Source: Comamonadaceae bacterium OS-1 (GTDB lineage: Bacteria; Pseudomonadota; Gammaproteobacteria; Burkholderiales; Burkholderiaceae_C). Taken from it: DNA of 64,000 nt. The notes under the pieces were generated by a model. It ran no database searches. It had not been told where the DNA came from and saw only the letters and a list, made by a program, of their open reading frames with translations. The stretch covers positions 3,782,001 to 3,846,000 of the forward strand of contig AP026969.1 in the NCBI GenBank assembly GCA_027923965.1. Reading direction: 5' to 3'. This document shows, in pieces, positions 24,824-32,562 of the stretch (its first letter is position 1; each line of letters begins with the position of its first letter). A program made the translations under genes and the position numbers.

Positions 24824-26433
24824 GCAGCCTCCTGGTGGTGGTCATGGCCGCCGCCCATGTGCGCGCCGAGGATGTGGCGCTCGGCGGTGGCGGCGGGGGT
24901 TTCAAACACGATGCGGCCTTCGCTCATGACCACGATGCGGTCGGCCAGCTCCAGCAGCTCGTCCAGGTCTTCGCTGATCAGCAGCACCGCGCCGCCGCGG
25001 TCGCGCACGCCCAGGATGCGGCTGTGGATTTCGGCCACGGCGGCAAAGTCCAGGCCGAACACCGGGTTGGCCGCAATCAGCACATTGATCTCGCCCGCCA
25101 GCTCGCGGGCCAGCACGGCACGCTGCACATTGCCGCCCGACAGGCTGCGGATGGGCGCGCCCTCGCCTTGCGTCTTCACACCATATTCCTGAATCCAGTC
25201 GCGCGCCCGGTTGCGCCAGGTGCCAAAGCGCAGCAAGCCGCCCAGGTTCAGCGGCGGCTGGTCAAAGTCGCGCAGCGCCATGTTCTCGGCCACCGATAGA
25301 TCGCCCACGCAGGCATTGCGCAAGGGCTCTTCGGGCAGGCTGCGCACCTTGAGGCGGCGGTTGTCGGCGCGGCGGGCGGCGTAGTGCTCGCCCATCACCT
25401 CCACCCGGCCACTGAGGCGGGCGCGCTGGCCCACCAGCGCCTCCACCAGCTCGCGCTGGCCGTTGCCCGAGACCCCGGCCACGCCCAGGATTTCGCCCTT
25501 GCGCACCTGCAGGCTCAGGCCGTGCAGGGCCAAAGTTCCGCGATCGCCCTGGGCTTGCAAGTTGTCTACCTGCAGAGCGACGGGCGCATCATTTGCTACT
25601 GTTTTTGCAGCAAACTTTGCTAGAGCGACTGGCGGAGAGGCCGTATTTTGTTCAGAACTTTCGCCCATCATGGCCTGGGCCAGGGTGCGGGTGAGTTCCT
25701 GCGGTGCAGCACCGGCCACCCGGTCGTGGTGCACCGCTTTGCCACGGCGCAGCACGGTCACGCCATCGGCATAGGCCAGCACTTCGCGGAACTTGTGGGT
25801 GATGATGAGCACGCTGCACTGGCCGCTCTGGGCGAAGGCGCGCACGTGGCCCAGCACCTCGTCGGCCTCTTGCGGGGTGAGTACCGAGGTGGGCTCGTCC
25901 AGGATCAGCAGGCGGGGTTTGAGGTACAGCTGCTTGAGCAACTCCAGCTTCTGCTTTTCGCCCGCCGCCAGTTCGGCCGGGCGGGCATCCAGGTCCAGGC
26001 TGAAGGGCGTGGTGGCCAGAAAGGCCTTGAGCTCGGCGCGCTTGGCGGTCCAGTCGATCACCGCAGGCAGGGTGCCCCCGGCCAGCAGCAGGTTCTCGGC
26101 CACCGTCATGCCCGGTGCCAGCGTGAAGTGCTGATAGACCATGCCGATACCCAGGCTGCGCGCCACGATGGGGTTGGCAATGTCCTGCTCGCGCCCGTCG
26201 ATCAGGATGCTGCCCTCTTCCGCGCGCTGGAAGCCCGCCACGCATTTCACCAGGGTGCTTTTGCCTGCGCCGTTTTCGCCCAGCAGGGCGTGCACCGTGC
26301 CGGGTTCGACCCGCATGGTGACGCTGTCCATGGCGGTGAAGCTGCCGAAGCGCTTGGTCAGCAAATAGGTGTCCAGCGCCAGCGCGCCGGTGCCTGCCGG
26401 GAGCGCGCCGATGGGAGTGGAGTCGGGGGCCAT
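24820..26433 (-). CDS. ABC transporter ATP-binding protein with two ATPase domains (nucleoside/BMP type)
   Basis: The ATG at 26433 gives 537 residues. Domain 1 has Walker [13 protein letters not shown] near residue 57, a degenerate signature [12 protein letters not shown] and Walker [12 protein letters not shown]. Domain 2 has the degenerate Walker [13 protein letters not shown] typical of RbsA/NupA-type fused ATPases and the signature [15 protein letters not shown]. With the two permeases and the BMP receptor upstream it forms a complete importer. Residues near 260-280, between the domains, contain a segment ([20 protein letters not shown]) encoded by sequence like the dispersed repeat. Given BiuH and the Atz-type enzymes in the cluster, biuret or related ureides are the likely cargo; this is inference. 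Confidence 0.92.
   Translation of the reverse strand: MAPDSTPIGALPAGTGALALDTYLLTKRFGSFTAMDSVTMRVEPGTVHALLGENGAGKSTLVKCVAGFQRAEEGSILIDGREQDIANPIVARSLGIGMVYQHFTLAPGMTVAENLLLAGGTLPAVIDWTAKRAELKAFLATTPFSLDLDARPAELAAGEKQKLELLKQLYLKPRLLILDEPTSVLTPQEADEVLGHVRAFAQSGQCSVLIITHKFREVLAYADGVTVLRRGKAVHHDRVAGAAPQELTRTLAQAMMGESSEQNTASPPVALAKFAAKTVANDAPVALQVDNLQAQGDRGTLALHGLSLQVRKGEILGVAGVSGNGQRELVEALVGQRARLSGRVEVMGEHYAARRADNRRLKVRSLPEEPLRNACVGDLSVAENMALRDFDQPPLNLGGLLRFGTWRNRARDWIQEYGVKTQGEGAPIRSLSGGNVQRAVLARELAGEINVLIAANPVFGLDFAAVAEIHSRILGVRDRGGAVLLISEDLDELLELADRIVVMSEGRIVFETPAATAERHILGAHMGGGHDHHQEAA
25592..25653. repeat. Intragenic repeat-like insert in the ABC ATPase linker
   Basis: The plus strand begins TTTGCTACTGTTTTTGCAGC and ends AGAGGCCGTATTTTG. 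The inverse of the intergenic copy at 45392-45448 starts TTTGCTA and ends AGAGGCCCGATTT. It lies in frame in the linker between two ATPase domains, where an insertion is tolerable. Confidence 0.5.
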
Positions 26434-26447
26434 GGGGTTCCTTGGGG

Positions 26448-27137
26448 TTAGACAGCAGCCAACAGCGCGGCAGACGTGGCATGCGCACCGAACACACCGC
26501 CCTGCATGGTCACCATGTTCAGCGCCGCCTGGTGGTTGGCTGGGTCGGTGGCTGCCGTGCAGTCGGACAGCAGCAGGCACTCGTAGCCCCGGTCGTTGGC
26601 ATCGCGCATGGTGGTGTGCACGCACACGTCGGTGGTGATGCCGGCCAGGATGAGGTTTTGCACGCCACGCAGGCGCAGCACCATGTCCAGGTCGGTGGCA
26701 TAGAACGAGCCCTTGCCGGGCTTGTCGATCACCACCTCGCCAGGCAACGGGGCCAGCTCGGGAATGATCTCCCAGCCGGGTTCGCCGCGCACCAGGATGC
26801 GCCCGCAGGGCCCGGGGTCGCCAATGCCGACACCGCCCGCGCCGATTTGCCGCGAGCGCAAGCGCTTGTTGGCAGGCAGGTCGGCCAGGTCGGGCCGGTG
26901 CCCTTCGCGGGTATGGATGATGTGGTAGCCCAGGGGCCGCAGCCGGGCCAGCACGGCGGCAATCGGGGCGATGGGCGCGCGGGTCAGGCCGATGTCGTAG
27001 CCCATCACGTCCACATAGCCGCCCACGCCACAAAAGTCGGTCTGCATGTCGATCACGACCAGCGCCGTGTTGTCAGGCCGTAGGTCACCGTTGTACGGCC
27101 AGGCGTAGGGATTGGCATGCACGAAAAGAGATGTCAT
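26448..27137 (-). CDS. biuH: Biuret amidohydrolase (isochorismatase family)
   Basis: BiuH hydrolyses biuret to allophanate and ammonia. The 229-residue protein closely resembles Rhizobium-type BiuH as I know it: DPYPWPYNG-like start ([18 protein letters not shown]), [43 protein letters not shown] and [11 protein letters not shown]. The catalytic residues Asp30, Lys142 (DKPGKGSF) and Cys172 ([19 protein letters not shown]) are visible. I start at the ATG at 27137, which gives the family N-terminus. It is in the operon of a BMP-type ABC transporter, 14 bp before the ATPase gene. A 225-bp spacer with a structured repeat separates it from the permease gene upstream. Its product would go to the AtzF-like allophanate hydrolase. 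Confidence 0.9.
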   Translation of the reverse strand: MTSLFVHANPYAWPYNGDLRPDNTALVVIDMQTDFCGVGGYVDVMGYDIGLTRAPIAPIAAVLARLRPLGYHIIHTREGHRPDLADLPANKRLRSRQIGAGGVGIGDPGPCGRILVRGEPGWEIIPELAPLPGEVVIDKPGKGSFYATDLDMVLRLRGVQNLILAGITTDVCVHTTMRDANDRGYECLLLSDCTAATDPANHQAALNMVTMQGGVFGAHATSAALLAAV

Positions 27138-27216
27138 GTCGTGTGCTCGCATGCGTTCAGGAGGCTGGTGTTTAAGCAACGGGCCGAGGGCACTTGGCAC
27201 CGCTCTATTGGCTCGC

Positions 27217-27307
27217 GACGATGGTGTGCTCTGCGCAGCGAAATAAAGGAGGAGCCTCGGCCATAGGCCGGGCGGGGGACATTCGCGGAGCAGAGCACAC
27301 CGTCGGC
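27217..27307. repeat. Structured inverted repeat inside the transporter operon
   Basis: Two 26-base arms pair at 22 positions, with a perfect 12-base core GGTGTGCTCTGC / GCAGAGCACACC at 27223-27234 and 27290-27301. The 39-base centre contains GGCCATAGGCC. A second, shorter pairing (GGGGGACATTCG with CGAATGCCCCCC) extends to about 27332. It separates the permease gene from biuH. It has the look of a dispersed miniature element rather than a simple terminator. Confidence 0.7.
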
Positions 27308-27362
27308 GTGGGCCCGCCCCGAATGCCCCCCACAGCGTTGCATCAAAAAATGCACGTCCATC

Positions 27363-28283
27363 TCAGCGCACCGAAGACAGTTCGCCCGGGCTGCCCACGG
27401 CCACGCTGCCGGGTTTGCAGGTCAGCACCAGAATCACCAGGGTCAGCACATAAGGCACGGTATTGAACAAGTGGTAGCCCCAGCCTATGCCCACCGACTG
27501 CATGGCCGGGCCGATAGCCCCCGCGCCGCCGAACAGCAGGGCCGCGCCCACGCAGCGCAGGGGGCTCCAGCGCGCAAAAATCACCAGCGCCACCGCGATC
27601 AGGCCCTGGCCGCTGGAGATGCCCTCGTTCCAGCTACCGGGGTAAAACAAGGTGAGCGACGCACCGCCCAAACCGGCCATGAATCCCCCCGCCGCCGTGG
27701 CCGCGATGCGAATGCCCGACACCGAATAGCCCAGCGCCCGCGTGGCATTGGCCGAGTCGCCCGCCAGCCGTACCAGCAGGCCCCAGCGGGTGCGCGCAAA
27801 CGCCCACCACAAAGCCACGGCCAAGGCGATGCCAATGGGCAGCAGCGCATTGATCTGCAAGGCCGCCTGCACCACGGTGGAGTCGCTCCAGCCACCCAGG
27901 GCGATGGCCGGAATCTGCGGTGCCTGGGGCTGGATCAAAGGCTTGCCCAGGTAGAAGGCCAGCCCCGTGCCCAGCAGCATCAGCGCAATGCCGGTAGCGA
28001 CATCGTTGACCCGTGGCAGCGAGCACAGCACGCCGTGCAAGGTAGCCAGCAGCGCGCCCGCCATCGCCCCGGCCAGCACACCCAGCCAGGGCGAACCGGT
28101 GAGGTAGGCACCGCCAAAAGCCGTCATGGCCGACAGCACCAGCACGCCCTCCAACCCCAGGTTGATGCGGCCGGATTTTTCTGTGAGGCATTCGCCCAGG
28201 CTCACGAACAGGAACGGCGTGCCGACCCGCAATGCGCCGCCGATGATCCCCGCAAACAAGGCTACCCATTGGTCTGCAGTCAT
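27363..28283 (-). CDS. ABC transporter permease (BMP/nucleoside type)
   Basis: This 306-residue membrane protein has about eight to nine hydrophobic segments and the branched-chain/ribose-type permease signature (RINLGLEGVLVLSAMTAFGG; later ALGYSVSGIRIAATAAGGFM and GISSGQGLIAVALVIFARW). It matches the second permease (NupC/BmpC type) of nucleoside-class importers. Its ATG overlaps the stop of the first permease gene by 4 bp. It is followed by a 225-bp spacer carrying an inverted repeat before biuH, which may uncouple or modulate expression of the downstream genes. Confidence 0.92.
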   Translation of the reverse strand: MTADQWVALFAGIIGGALRVGTPFLFVSLGECLTEKSGRINLGLEGVLVLSAMTAFGGAYLTGSPWLGVLAGAMAGALLATLHGVLCSLPRVNDVATGIALMLLGTGLAFYLGKPLIQPQAPQIPAIALGGWSDSTVVQAALQINALLPIGIALAVALWWAFARTRWGLLVRLAGDSANATRALGYSVSGIRIAATAAGGFMAGLGGASLTLFYPGSWNEGISSGQGLIAVALVIFARWSPLRCVGAALLFGGAGAIGPAMQSVGIGWGYHLFNTVPYVLTLVILVLTCKPGSVAVGSPGELSSVR

Positions 28284-29326
28284 GTGGCCTCCACCGGTTT
28301 ACGCATCCTGGCAAACACCGTTTTCCAGTCCACGTCGCGCAGCGCTTCGCTGGCCAGGATCAGCACAAAGGCAATGCCTTGCAGCACCATCACCGACGCG
28401 TCCGGCAGGCCCAGGCGGCGCTGCAGCAGGCTGCCTGCGGCACCAAAACCGCCGAACAAAATAGCCACCGGCACGATGGCCACCGGGTTGTGCCGGGCGA
28501 TGAAGGACACCAGGATGCCCGCGTAGCCGTAGCCTGAGATCAGCGAGGCGTTGGCATTGGTGTGCACCGCCGCCACTTCTACCGCTCCGGCCAACCCGGC
28601 ACCGGCACCGCCCAGGGCGCAGGCCGTCAAGATCAGTTGCGTGGCGGGCAGGCCCACCAGTTGCGCCGCGCGCGGGTTGCCACCCACCACGCGGATCGAG
28701 AAGCCCGATGCCGTCCAGCGCAGCCACAGCCCCAGGGCCACGCAGGCCAGCACGCCCAGCACCAGGCCCCAGTGCACGTCCGAGCCCGCAATGCCGGTGA
28801 TCAGCATGCCCTCGGGCAGGGAGTGGGTGGCGGGTTTGTTCAGGCTGGCGGGGTCGCGCAACAGGCCTTCCACCAGGTGCTTGAAGATGCCGATGGCGAT
28901 GTAGGCCAGCAGCAGGCTGCTGATGGTTTCGTTGATGCCCCGCGCCTGCCGCAGCCAGCCCGCCAGCACGATCCACAGCGCCCCGGCCAGCGCACCCACG
29001 GCGCAGGCCAGCGCGGTGCCCAGCAGGTTGGCCGGTAGCGGCAGCAGGGTGCCTGCGGCGGCACAGGCCAGGCCGCCCAGCACCAAAGCGCCTTCCCCGC
29101 CGATGATGACCAGCCCGGCCCGCGCAGGCAGCGCCACGCACAGGGCTGTGAGCATCAGCGGTGCGGAGCGCTGCAACGTGTTTTGCCACGAAAACCAGTC
29201 GCCGAACGCGCCCTTGAACAGGGTCAGCCACATGTCCGCGGGGTTGACCCCGGCGAACCAGACGAACACACCGAACAGCAGCAGCGCCAGCGCGATGGCC
29301 GAGGTCGGCAGCAGGATGTCTTTCAT
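28280..29326 (-). CDS. ABC transporter permease (BMP/nucleoside type)
   Basis: This 348-residue integral membrane protein has about ten hydrophobic helices. Family sequence includes WQNTLQRSAPLMLTALCVAL, GLVIIGGEGALVLGGLACAA, GINETISSLLLAYIAIGIF and GYGYAGILVSFIARHNP. It is the first permease of the importer. It starts 9 bp after the receptor gene and overlaps the second permease by 4 bp, so all three are translated from one message. With the receptor and the double ATPase it should form an inner-membrane importer for a small polar nitrogen compound; cargo is inferred from the neighbouring ureide hydrolases. Confidence 0.92.
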   Translation of the reverse strand: MKDILLPTSAIALALLLFGVFVWFAGVNPADMWLTLFKGAFGDWFSWQNTLQRSAPLMLTALCVALPARAGLVIIGGEGALVLGGLACAAAGTLLPLPANLLGTALACAVGALAGALWIVLAGWLRQARGINETISSLLLAYIAIGIFKHLVEGLLRDPASLNKPATHSLPEGMLITGIAGSDVHWGLVLGVLACVALGLWLRWTASGFSIRVVGGNPRAAQLVGLPATQLILTACALGGAGAGLAGAVEVAAVHTNANASLISGYGYAGILVSFIARHNPVAIVPVAILFGGFGAAGSLLQRRLGLPDASVMVLQGIAFVLILASEALRDVDWKTVFARMRKPVEAT

Positions 29327-29335
29327 GGCCGTGGC

Positions 29336-30448
29336 TTAGAAACTGCCTTGCACGCCTTCAACCAGGTAGTTCATGCTTTCCAAGACCGGATCGGTCTGCT
29401 TGAAGACCTTGCCTGCGGCGATGACCTCCTTGCCCTTGTTGTCCTTCAGCGGGCCCTTGAAGATGTCGAACTTGTCGGCCAGCATCTGCGCCTTGGTGCC
29501 GTCGGCCTGCTTCTTGGCGGCATCGGTCACCATGGCACCGTAGGGCGATGTTTTCACATAGCCGTCTTTCAGGCCGCCGCGCAAAAAGTTGGGGTGCGGC
29601 TTGCCGGACTGGGCCGCGTCGATGGCGGTCTTGTAGGCGGTGAACCAGTTCCACTCCGCACCGGTGAGGTAGGCATTGGGGGCCAGCTTGGCCTGGCTGG
29701 CGTGGTAGCCGCAGACCATCTTGCCGCGCTTGGCGGCGGTTTCCACGATGACCTTGGGGCCGTCCACGTGCATGGTGAACACATCGCAGCCCTGGTCGGC
29801 CAGGCTGTTGGTGGCCTCGGCCTCTTTCACCGCCATGGACCAGTCGCCGGTGAAGATCACGCTGCAGGTGATGCCGGGCTTGACCGAGCGCGCACCCAGG
29901 GTGAAGGCGTTGATGTTGCGCAGCACCTGCGGGATCGGCTTGGCCGCTAAGAAGGCTATCTTGCCGCTCTTGCTCATGTGCCCGGCGATCACACCGTTCA
30001 GAAACTGGCATTCGTCGATGTAGCCAAAGAAGCTGCCCACGTTCTTGGGGTGCTTGCCCTCGGTCCACATGCCGCCGCAGTGCGAGAAGCGCACGTCGGG
30101 GTACTTGGCGGCCAGCGCCAAGACATGGGGGTCGAAGTAGCCGTACGAGGTGGGAAACAGCAGCTTGGCACCGTCTTGCGCAATCATGCCGGTCATGGTT
30201 TTTTGCACCGCCGAGGTTTCGGGCACGTTCTCTTCTTCCACCACCTTGATGCCGGGCAGCTTCTTGGCCTCGGCCGCTGCCGCCGCCTGCGACTGGTTGT
30301 AGCCGTAGTCGTCACGCGGGCCGACGTAGATCACGCCGATGGTCAGCGGTGTCTGCGCCCGGGCCAAACTGCCCAGACCACCCAGCGTGCTGGCAGCGCC
30401 CAGGGCGGCGATGGTTTTCAGGGAGTCGCGGCGGTTGAAGGTGGTCAT
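29336..30448 (-). CDS. BMP family ABC transporter substrate-binding protein
   Basis: The ATG at 30448, preceded by AAAGGA, gives 370 residues. The N-terminus (FNRRDSLKTIAALGAAS) has paired Arg and a hydrophobic stretch ending LARA, a plausible twin-arginine signal. The mature part is a BmpA/PnrA fold (IGVIYVGPRDDYGYNQSQAA, LLFPTSYGYFDPHVLALAAK, FFGYIDECQFLNGVIAGHMS). Such receptors bind nucleosides or other small heterocycles. Here the operon also encodes BiuH and a paralogue, so biuret-like ureides are the probable ligand. A candidate GntR operator lies 64 bp upstream of the start, marking the promoter of this second operon. Confidence 0.92.
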   Translation of the reverse strand: MTTFNRRDSLKTIAALGAASTLGGLGSLARAQTPLTIGVIYVGPRDDYGYNQSQAAAAAEAKKLPGIKVVEEENVPETSAVQKTMTGMIAQDGAKLLFPTSYGYFDPHVLALAAKYPDVRFSHCGGMWTEGKHPKNVGSFFGYIDECQFLNGVIAGHMSKSGKIAFLAAKPIPQVLRNINAFTLGARSVKPGITCSVIFTGDWSMAVKEAEATNSLADQGCDVFTMHVDGPKVIVETAAKRGKMVCGYHASQAKLAPNAYLTGAEWNWFTAYKTAIDAAQSGKPHPNFLRGGLKDGYVKTSPYGAMVTDAAKKQADGTKAQMLADKFDIFKGPLKDNKGKEVIAAGKVFKQTDPVLESMNYLVEGVQGSF

Positions 30449-30511
30449 GGCAGTCCTTTCGGTGTTGACAGCGTGGGTTTGGATCAAAACGGTGCGTAAA
30501 ACAGAATCCTT

Positions 30512-30535
30512 CTTGGATACAAGTGAGGATGCAAA
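30512..30535. promoter_or_regulatory. Candidate GntR operator at the head of the transporter operon
   Basis: CTTGGATACAAG, four bases, then GATGCAAA on the plus strand. The same arrangement, ungapped and with the same orientation, occurs upstream of atzF at 34266-34289. The 12-base dyad resembles TTGTATACAA sites of FCD-type GntR proteins, one of which is encoded in this operon. Confidence 0.68.
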
Positions 30536-30550
30536 ATGCGTGCCTAGGCG

Positions 30551-30931
30551 CTACTCCAGCAGACTGACGTGCGCCGCCACCACTTTCCAGCCTGCAGGCA
30601 TGCGCAGCCAGGTCTGGCTTTGGCGGCCGGTGCGGGTGCCGCCATCGCGCAAAAACTCCACATTGGCGGTGGCAAAGTCGTGGCCGTAGGTGGTGATGAC
30701 GGTCTTGAGCAGGCGGCGCTGCTGGCCCTGGGCCGGACGGCCTGCGCGGAAGGCCTGGATGGCCTCGAAGCCGTACAGGTTTTCGGTGCCGCCATAGCGC
30801 AGGGTGTGCGGGCTGTCCCAGAACAGTGCGTCCAGCACGGCCACGCGGTTGTGCACCAGGGCATCCTCGTAGCGGTCAAACACGGCCTGCACTTCGGCCA
30901 ATACGTCGGGCAGGTTGATGGCGTAGTCCAT
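30551..30931 (-). CDS. atzH: AtzH/HpxZ-like protein (DUF3225)
   Basis: This 126-residue single-domain protein has an NTF2-like cone fold. Family residues are clear: [59 protein letters not shown] and [21 protein letters not shown]. In the cyanuric acid pathway of Pseudomonas ADP, AtzH converts 1,3-dicarboxyurea, made by AtzE, into allophanate. Homologues (HpxZ) occur in purine catabolism. Here it is the last gene of an atzF-G-E-H operon, 9 bp after atzE, which supports the AtzH role. It keeps the ureide route from ending in dicarboxyurea. Confidence 0.85.
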   Translation of the reverse strand: MDYAINLPDVLAEVQAVFDRYEDALVHNRVAVLDALFWDSPHTLRYGGTENLYGFEAIQAFRAGRPAQGQQRRLLKTVITTYGHDFATANVEFLRDGGTRTGRQSQTWLRMPAGWKVVAAHVSLLE

Positions 30932-30940
30932 GGGTTTCCT

Positions 30941-32365
30941 TCAGAGATGGGCGACCGGGGCGCGGCACACGCCCGCGGCCTCCAGCACGGCGGCGGCGCG
31001 CAGCACCAGGTCTTCGCGCCAGGGCGCGGCAATCACCTGCACGCCGATGGGCAAATGCGGCAGCTGCGGGTCCATGCCCCACACCGGCACGGCGCATACC
31101 GGCAGGCCGATGCAGGAGATGGGCTGGGTCAGCACGCCGATGTTGGGGCGCAGCGGCAAGTCGCGACCATTCAGGTCCAGCCGCTCGGTGCCCAGAAGCG
31201 TGGTAGCGCAGGGCGTGGCGGGCGTGAGCAGCAGGTCGTATTTTTCAAACACCTGGGCGGCGGCCTGGGCGTAGCGGCGGCGCACCCGCTGGGCGCGAGC
31301 CACCCAGGCGGCGGGGATCAGCGCACCGGCCAGAAAGCGGTCGCGCGACAGGGGTTCAAAGTCTTGCGGGCGGCGGCGCAGGTTGTCCAGGTGCAGGGCT
31401 GCGCTTTCGGAGTTGGTGAGCAGGAAGGCGGCGGCACGGCCTGCTTCGACCCAGGGCAGCTCCACTGTGTCGTGCGCGCCCAGTGCCTGCGCCACAGCGG
31501 CCACGGCGGCGCGGGCGGGGGGCAAGGCGTTGTCATGGAAATAGCCGCCCAGCACGCCAATGCGCAGTCCGGCAATACCCAAGTCCAGCTCAGTGACTAC
31601 CGTTTCTGTAGCACGTTGTGCGCATCCAGCGTCCACAAACGGGCTGTTTTCTTCACAACCCTGCATTGCGTCATAGGCCAGGGTCAGGTCGCGCACGCTG
31701 CGGGCAAACGGGCCCAGGTGGTCCAGGCTGGTGACGAACGGAAAGCTGCCGGTGCGCGGCAAGCGCCCAAACGTGGGCTTGAGGCCGAACACGCCGCACA
31801 TCGACGAGGGCACGCGGATGGAGCCATTGGTGTCCGAGCCCAGCGCCAGCGGCACCTGCCCCGCCGCCACCGCTGCGCCCGAGCCGCCCGAGGAGCCGCC
31901 TGCGGTGCGGGCCAGGTCGTGCGGGTTGTGGCAGGCACCCTCGTGGGTGTTCTCGGTGGTGAAGCCGTAGGCGTATTCGTCCATGTTCAGCGCGCCGACC
32001 AGGATGGCCCCTGCCGCCTCCATGCGCTGCACCAGCAGGCCGTCGGCCGTGGCGGGGGCGCTGTCGCGCTCGATCTTGGAGCCCGCCAGCGTGCGCAGCC
32101 CGGCAATGTCGAACAGATTTTTCACCGCGAAGGGCACGCCCAGCAAGGGCAGCGTCGCCTGGCTGCCATCCGCCAGGCCCGCGTCGATCTGCGCGGCACG
32201 CTGCAGAGCCCGGGCTTGCACCACGTCGGTGAAGGCGTTGACGCGGCTGTCGGTAGCCGCAATGCGGTCCAGGCAGGCCTGCACCAGTTGCGTGGCCGTC
32301 ACCTCGCGGGCCGCCACGGCCCGGGCCATGCTGGCTGCGTCTTGCTGCCACCAGTCGGCGGTCAT
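30941..32365 (-). CDS. atzE: AtzE family amidase (1-carboxybiuret hydrolase, catalytic subunit)
   Basis: This 474-residue amidase-signature enzyme has a Ser-cisSer-Lys triad: Lys82 in FAVKNLFD, cis-Ser near 158 in RTAGGSSGGSGAA and nucleophile Ser182 in GSDTNGSIRVPS. AtzE deaminates 1-carboxybiuret and needs the small partner AtzG for stability. That partner is encoded directly upstream with a 4-bp ATGA overlap. Residues near 235-256 (EENSPFVDAGCAQRATETVV) are encoded by a stretch that resembles a degenerate dispersed repeat. No cyanuric acid hydrolase (atzD) is in the window, so the carboxybiuret may arise from triuret or be imported. Confidence 0.88.
   Translation of the reverse strand: MTADWWQQDAASMARAVAAREVTATQLVQACLDRIAATDSRVNAFTDVVQARALQRAAQIDAGLADGSQATLPLLGVPFAVKNLFDIAGLRTLAGSKIERDSAPATADGLLVQRMEAAGAILVGALNMDEYAYGFTTENTHEGACHNPHDLARTAGGSSGGSGAAVAAGQVPLALGSDTNGSIRVPSSMCGVFGLKPTFGRLPRTGSFPFVTSLDHLGPFARSVRDLTLAYDAMQGCEENSPFVDAGCAQRATETVVTELDLGIAGLRIGVLGGYFHDNALPPARAAVAAVAQALGAHDTVELPWVEAGRAAAFLLTNSESAALHLDNLRRRPQDFEPLSRDRFLAGALIPAAWVARAQRVRRRYAQAAAQVFEKYDLLLTPATPCATTLLGTERLDLNGRDLPLRPNIGVLTQPISCIGLPVCAVPVWGMDPQLPHLPIGVQVIAAPWREDLVLRAAAVLEAAGVCRAPVAHL
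31598..31660. repeat. Possible degenerate repeat insert within atzE
   Basis: CTGTAGCACG and GGGCTGTTTTCTTCA at the two ends, with GCGCATCCAGCG between them, resemble the outer and central blocks of the dispersed repeat. The match is weak and no second strong copy of this subtype is present here, so this is tentative. Confidence 0.3.
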
Positions 32366-32562
32366 GGACTGCTCCTGGGCGTGACGGGAATAAAGGCCAT
32401 GGGCGATTCATCGTGCACGGTCAGGGGCGTGGCATTCACGATGTCGGCAAAGCCCGAGGCCAGGGCGAAGTAGCGCAGCACGCCGGGGCGCGATATACCT
32501 AATTCCAGGCCAATGGCTGCGGCTGCCGCATCGACGTAGGTTTCCAGCTCGTGTTCGGTCAT
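32362..32562 (-). CDS. atzG: AtzG-like small subunit (DUF4089)
   Basis: This is a 66-residue protein beginning MTEHELETYVDAAAAAIGLE. In families that carry it, AtzG is a short helical subunit that binds AtzE in a GatC/GatA-like manner and is required for active enzyme. The gene is embedded between atzF and atzE with ATGA overlaps at both ends (32559-32562 and 32362-32365), so the three proteins are tightly coupled in translation. The middle part LGISRPGVLRYFALASGFAD fits the family, as I know it. The final Pro-rich tail (PVTPRSSP) is unremarkable. Confidence 0.82.
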   Translation of the reverse strand: MTEHELETYVDAAAAAIGLELGISRPGVLRYFALASGFADIVNATPLTVHDESPMAFIPVTPRSSP

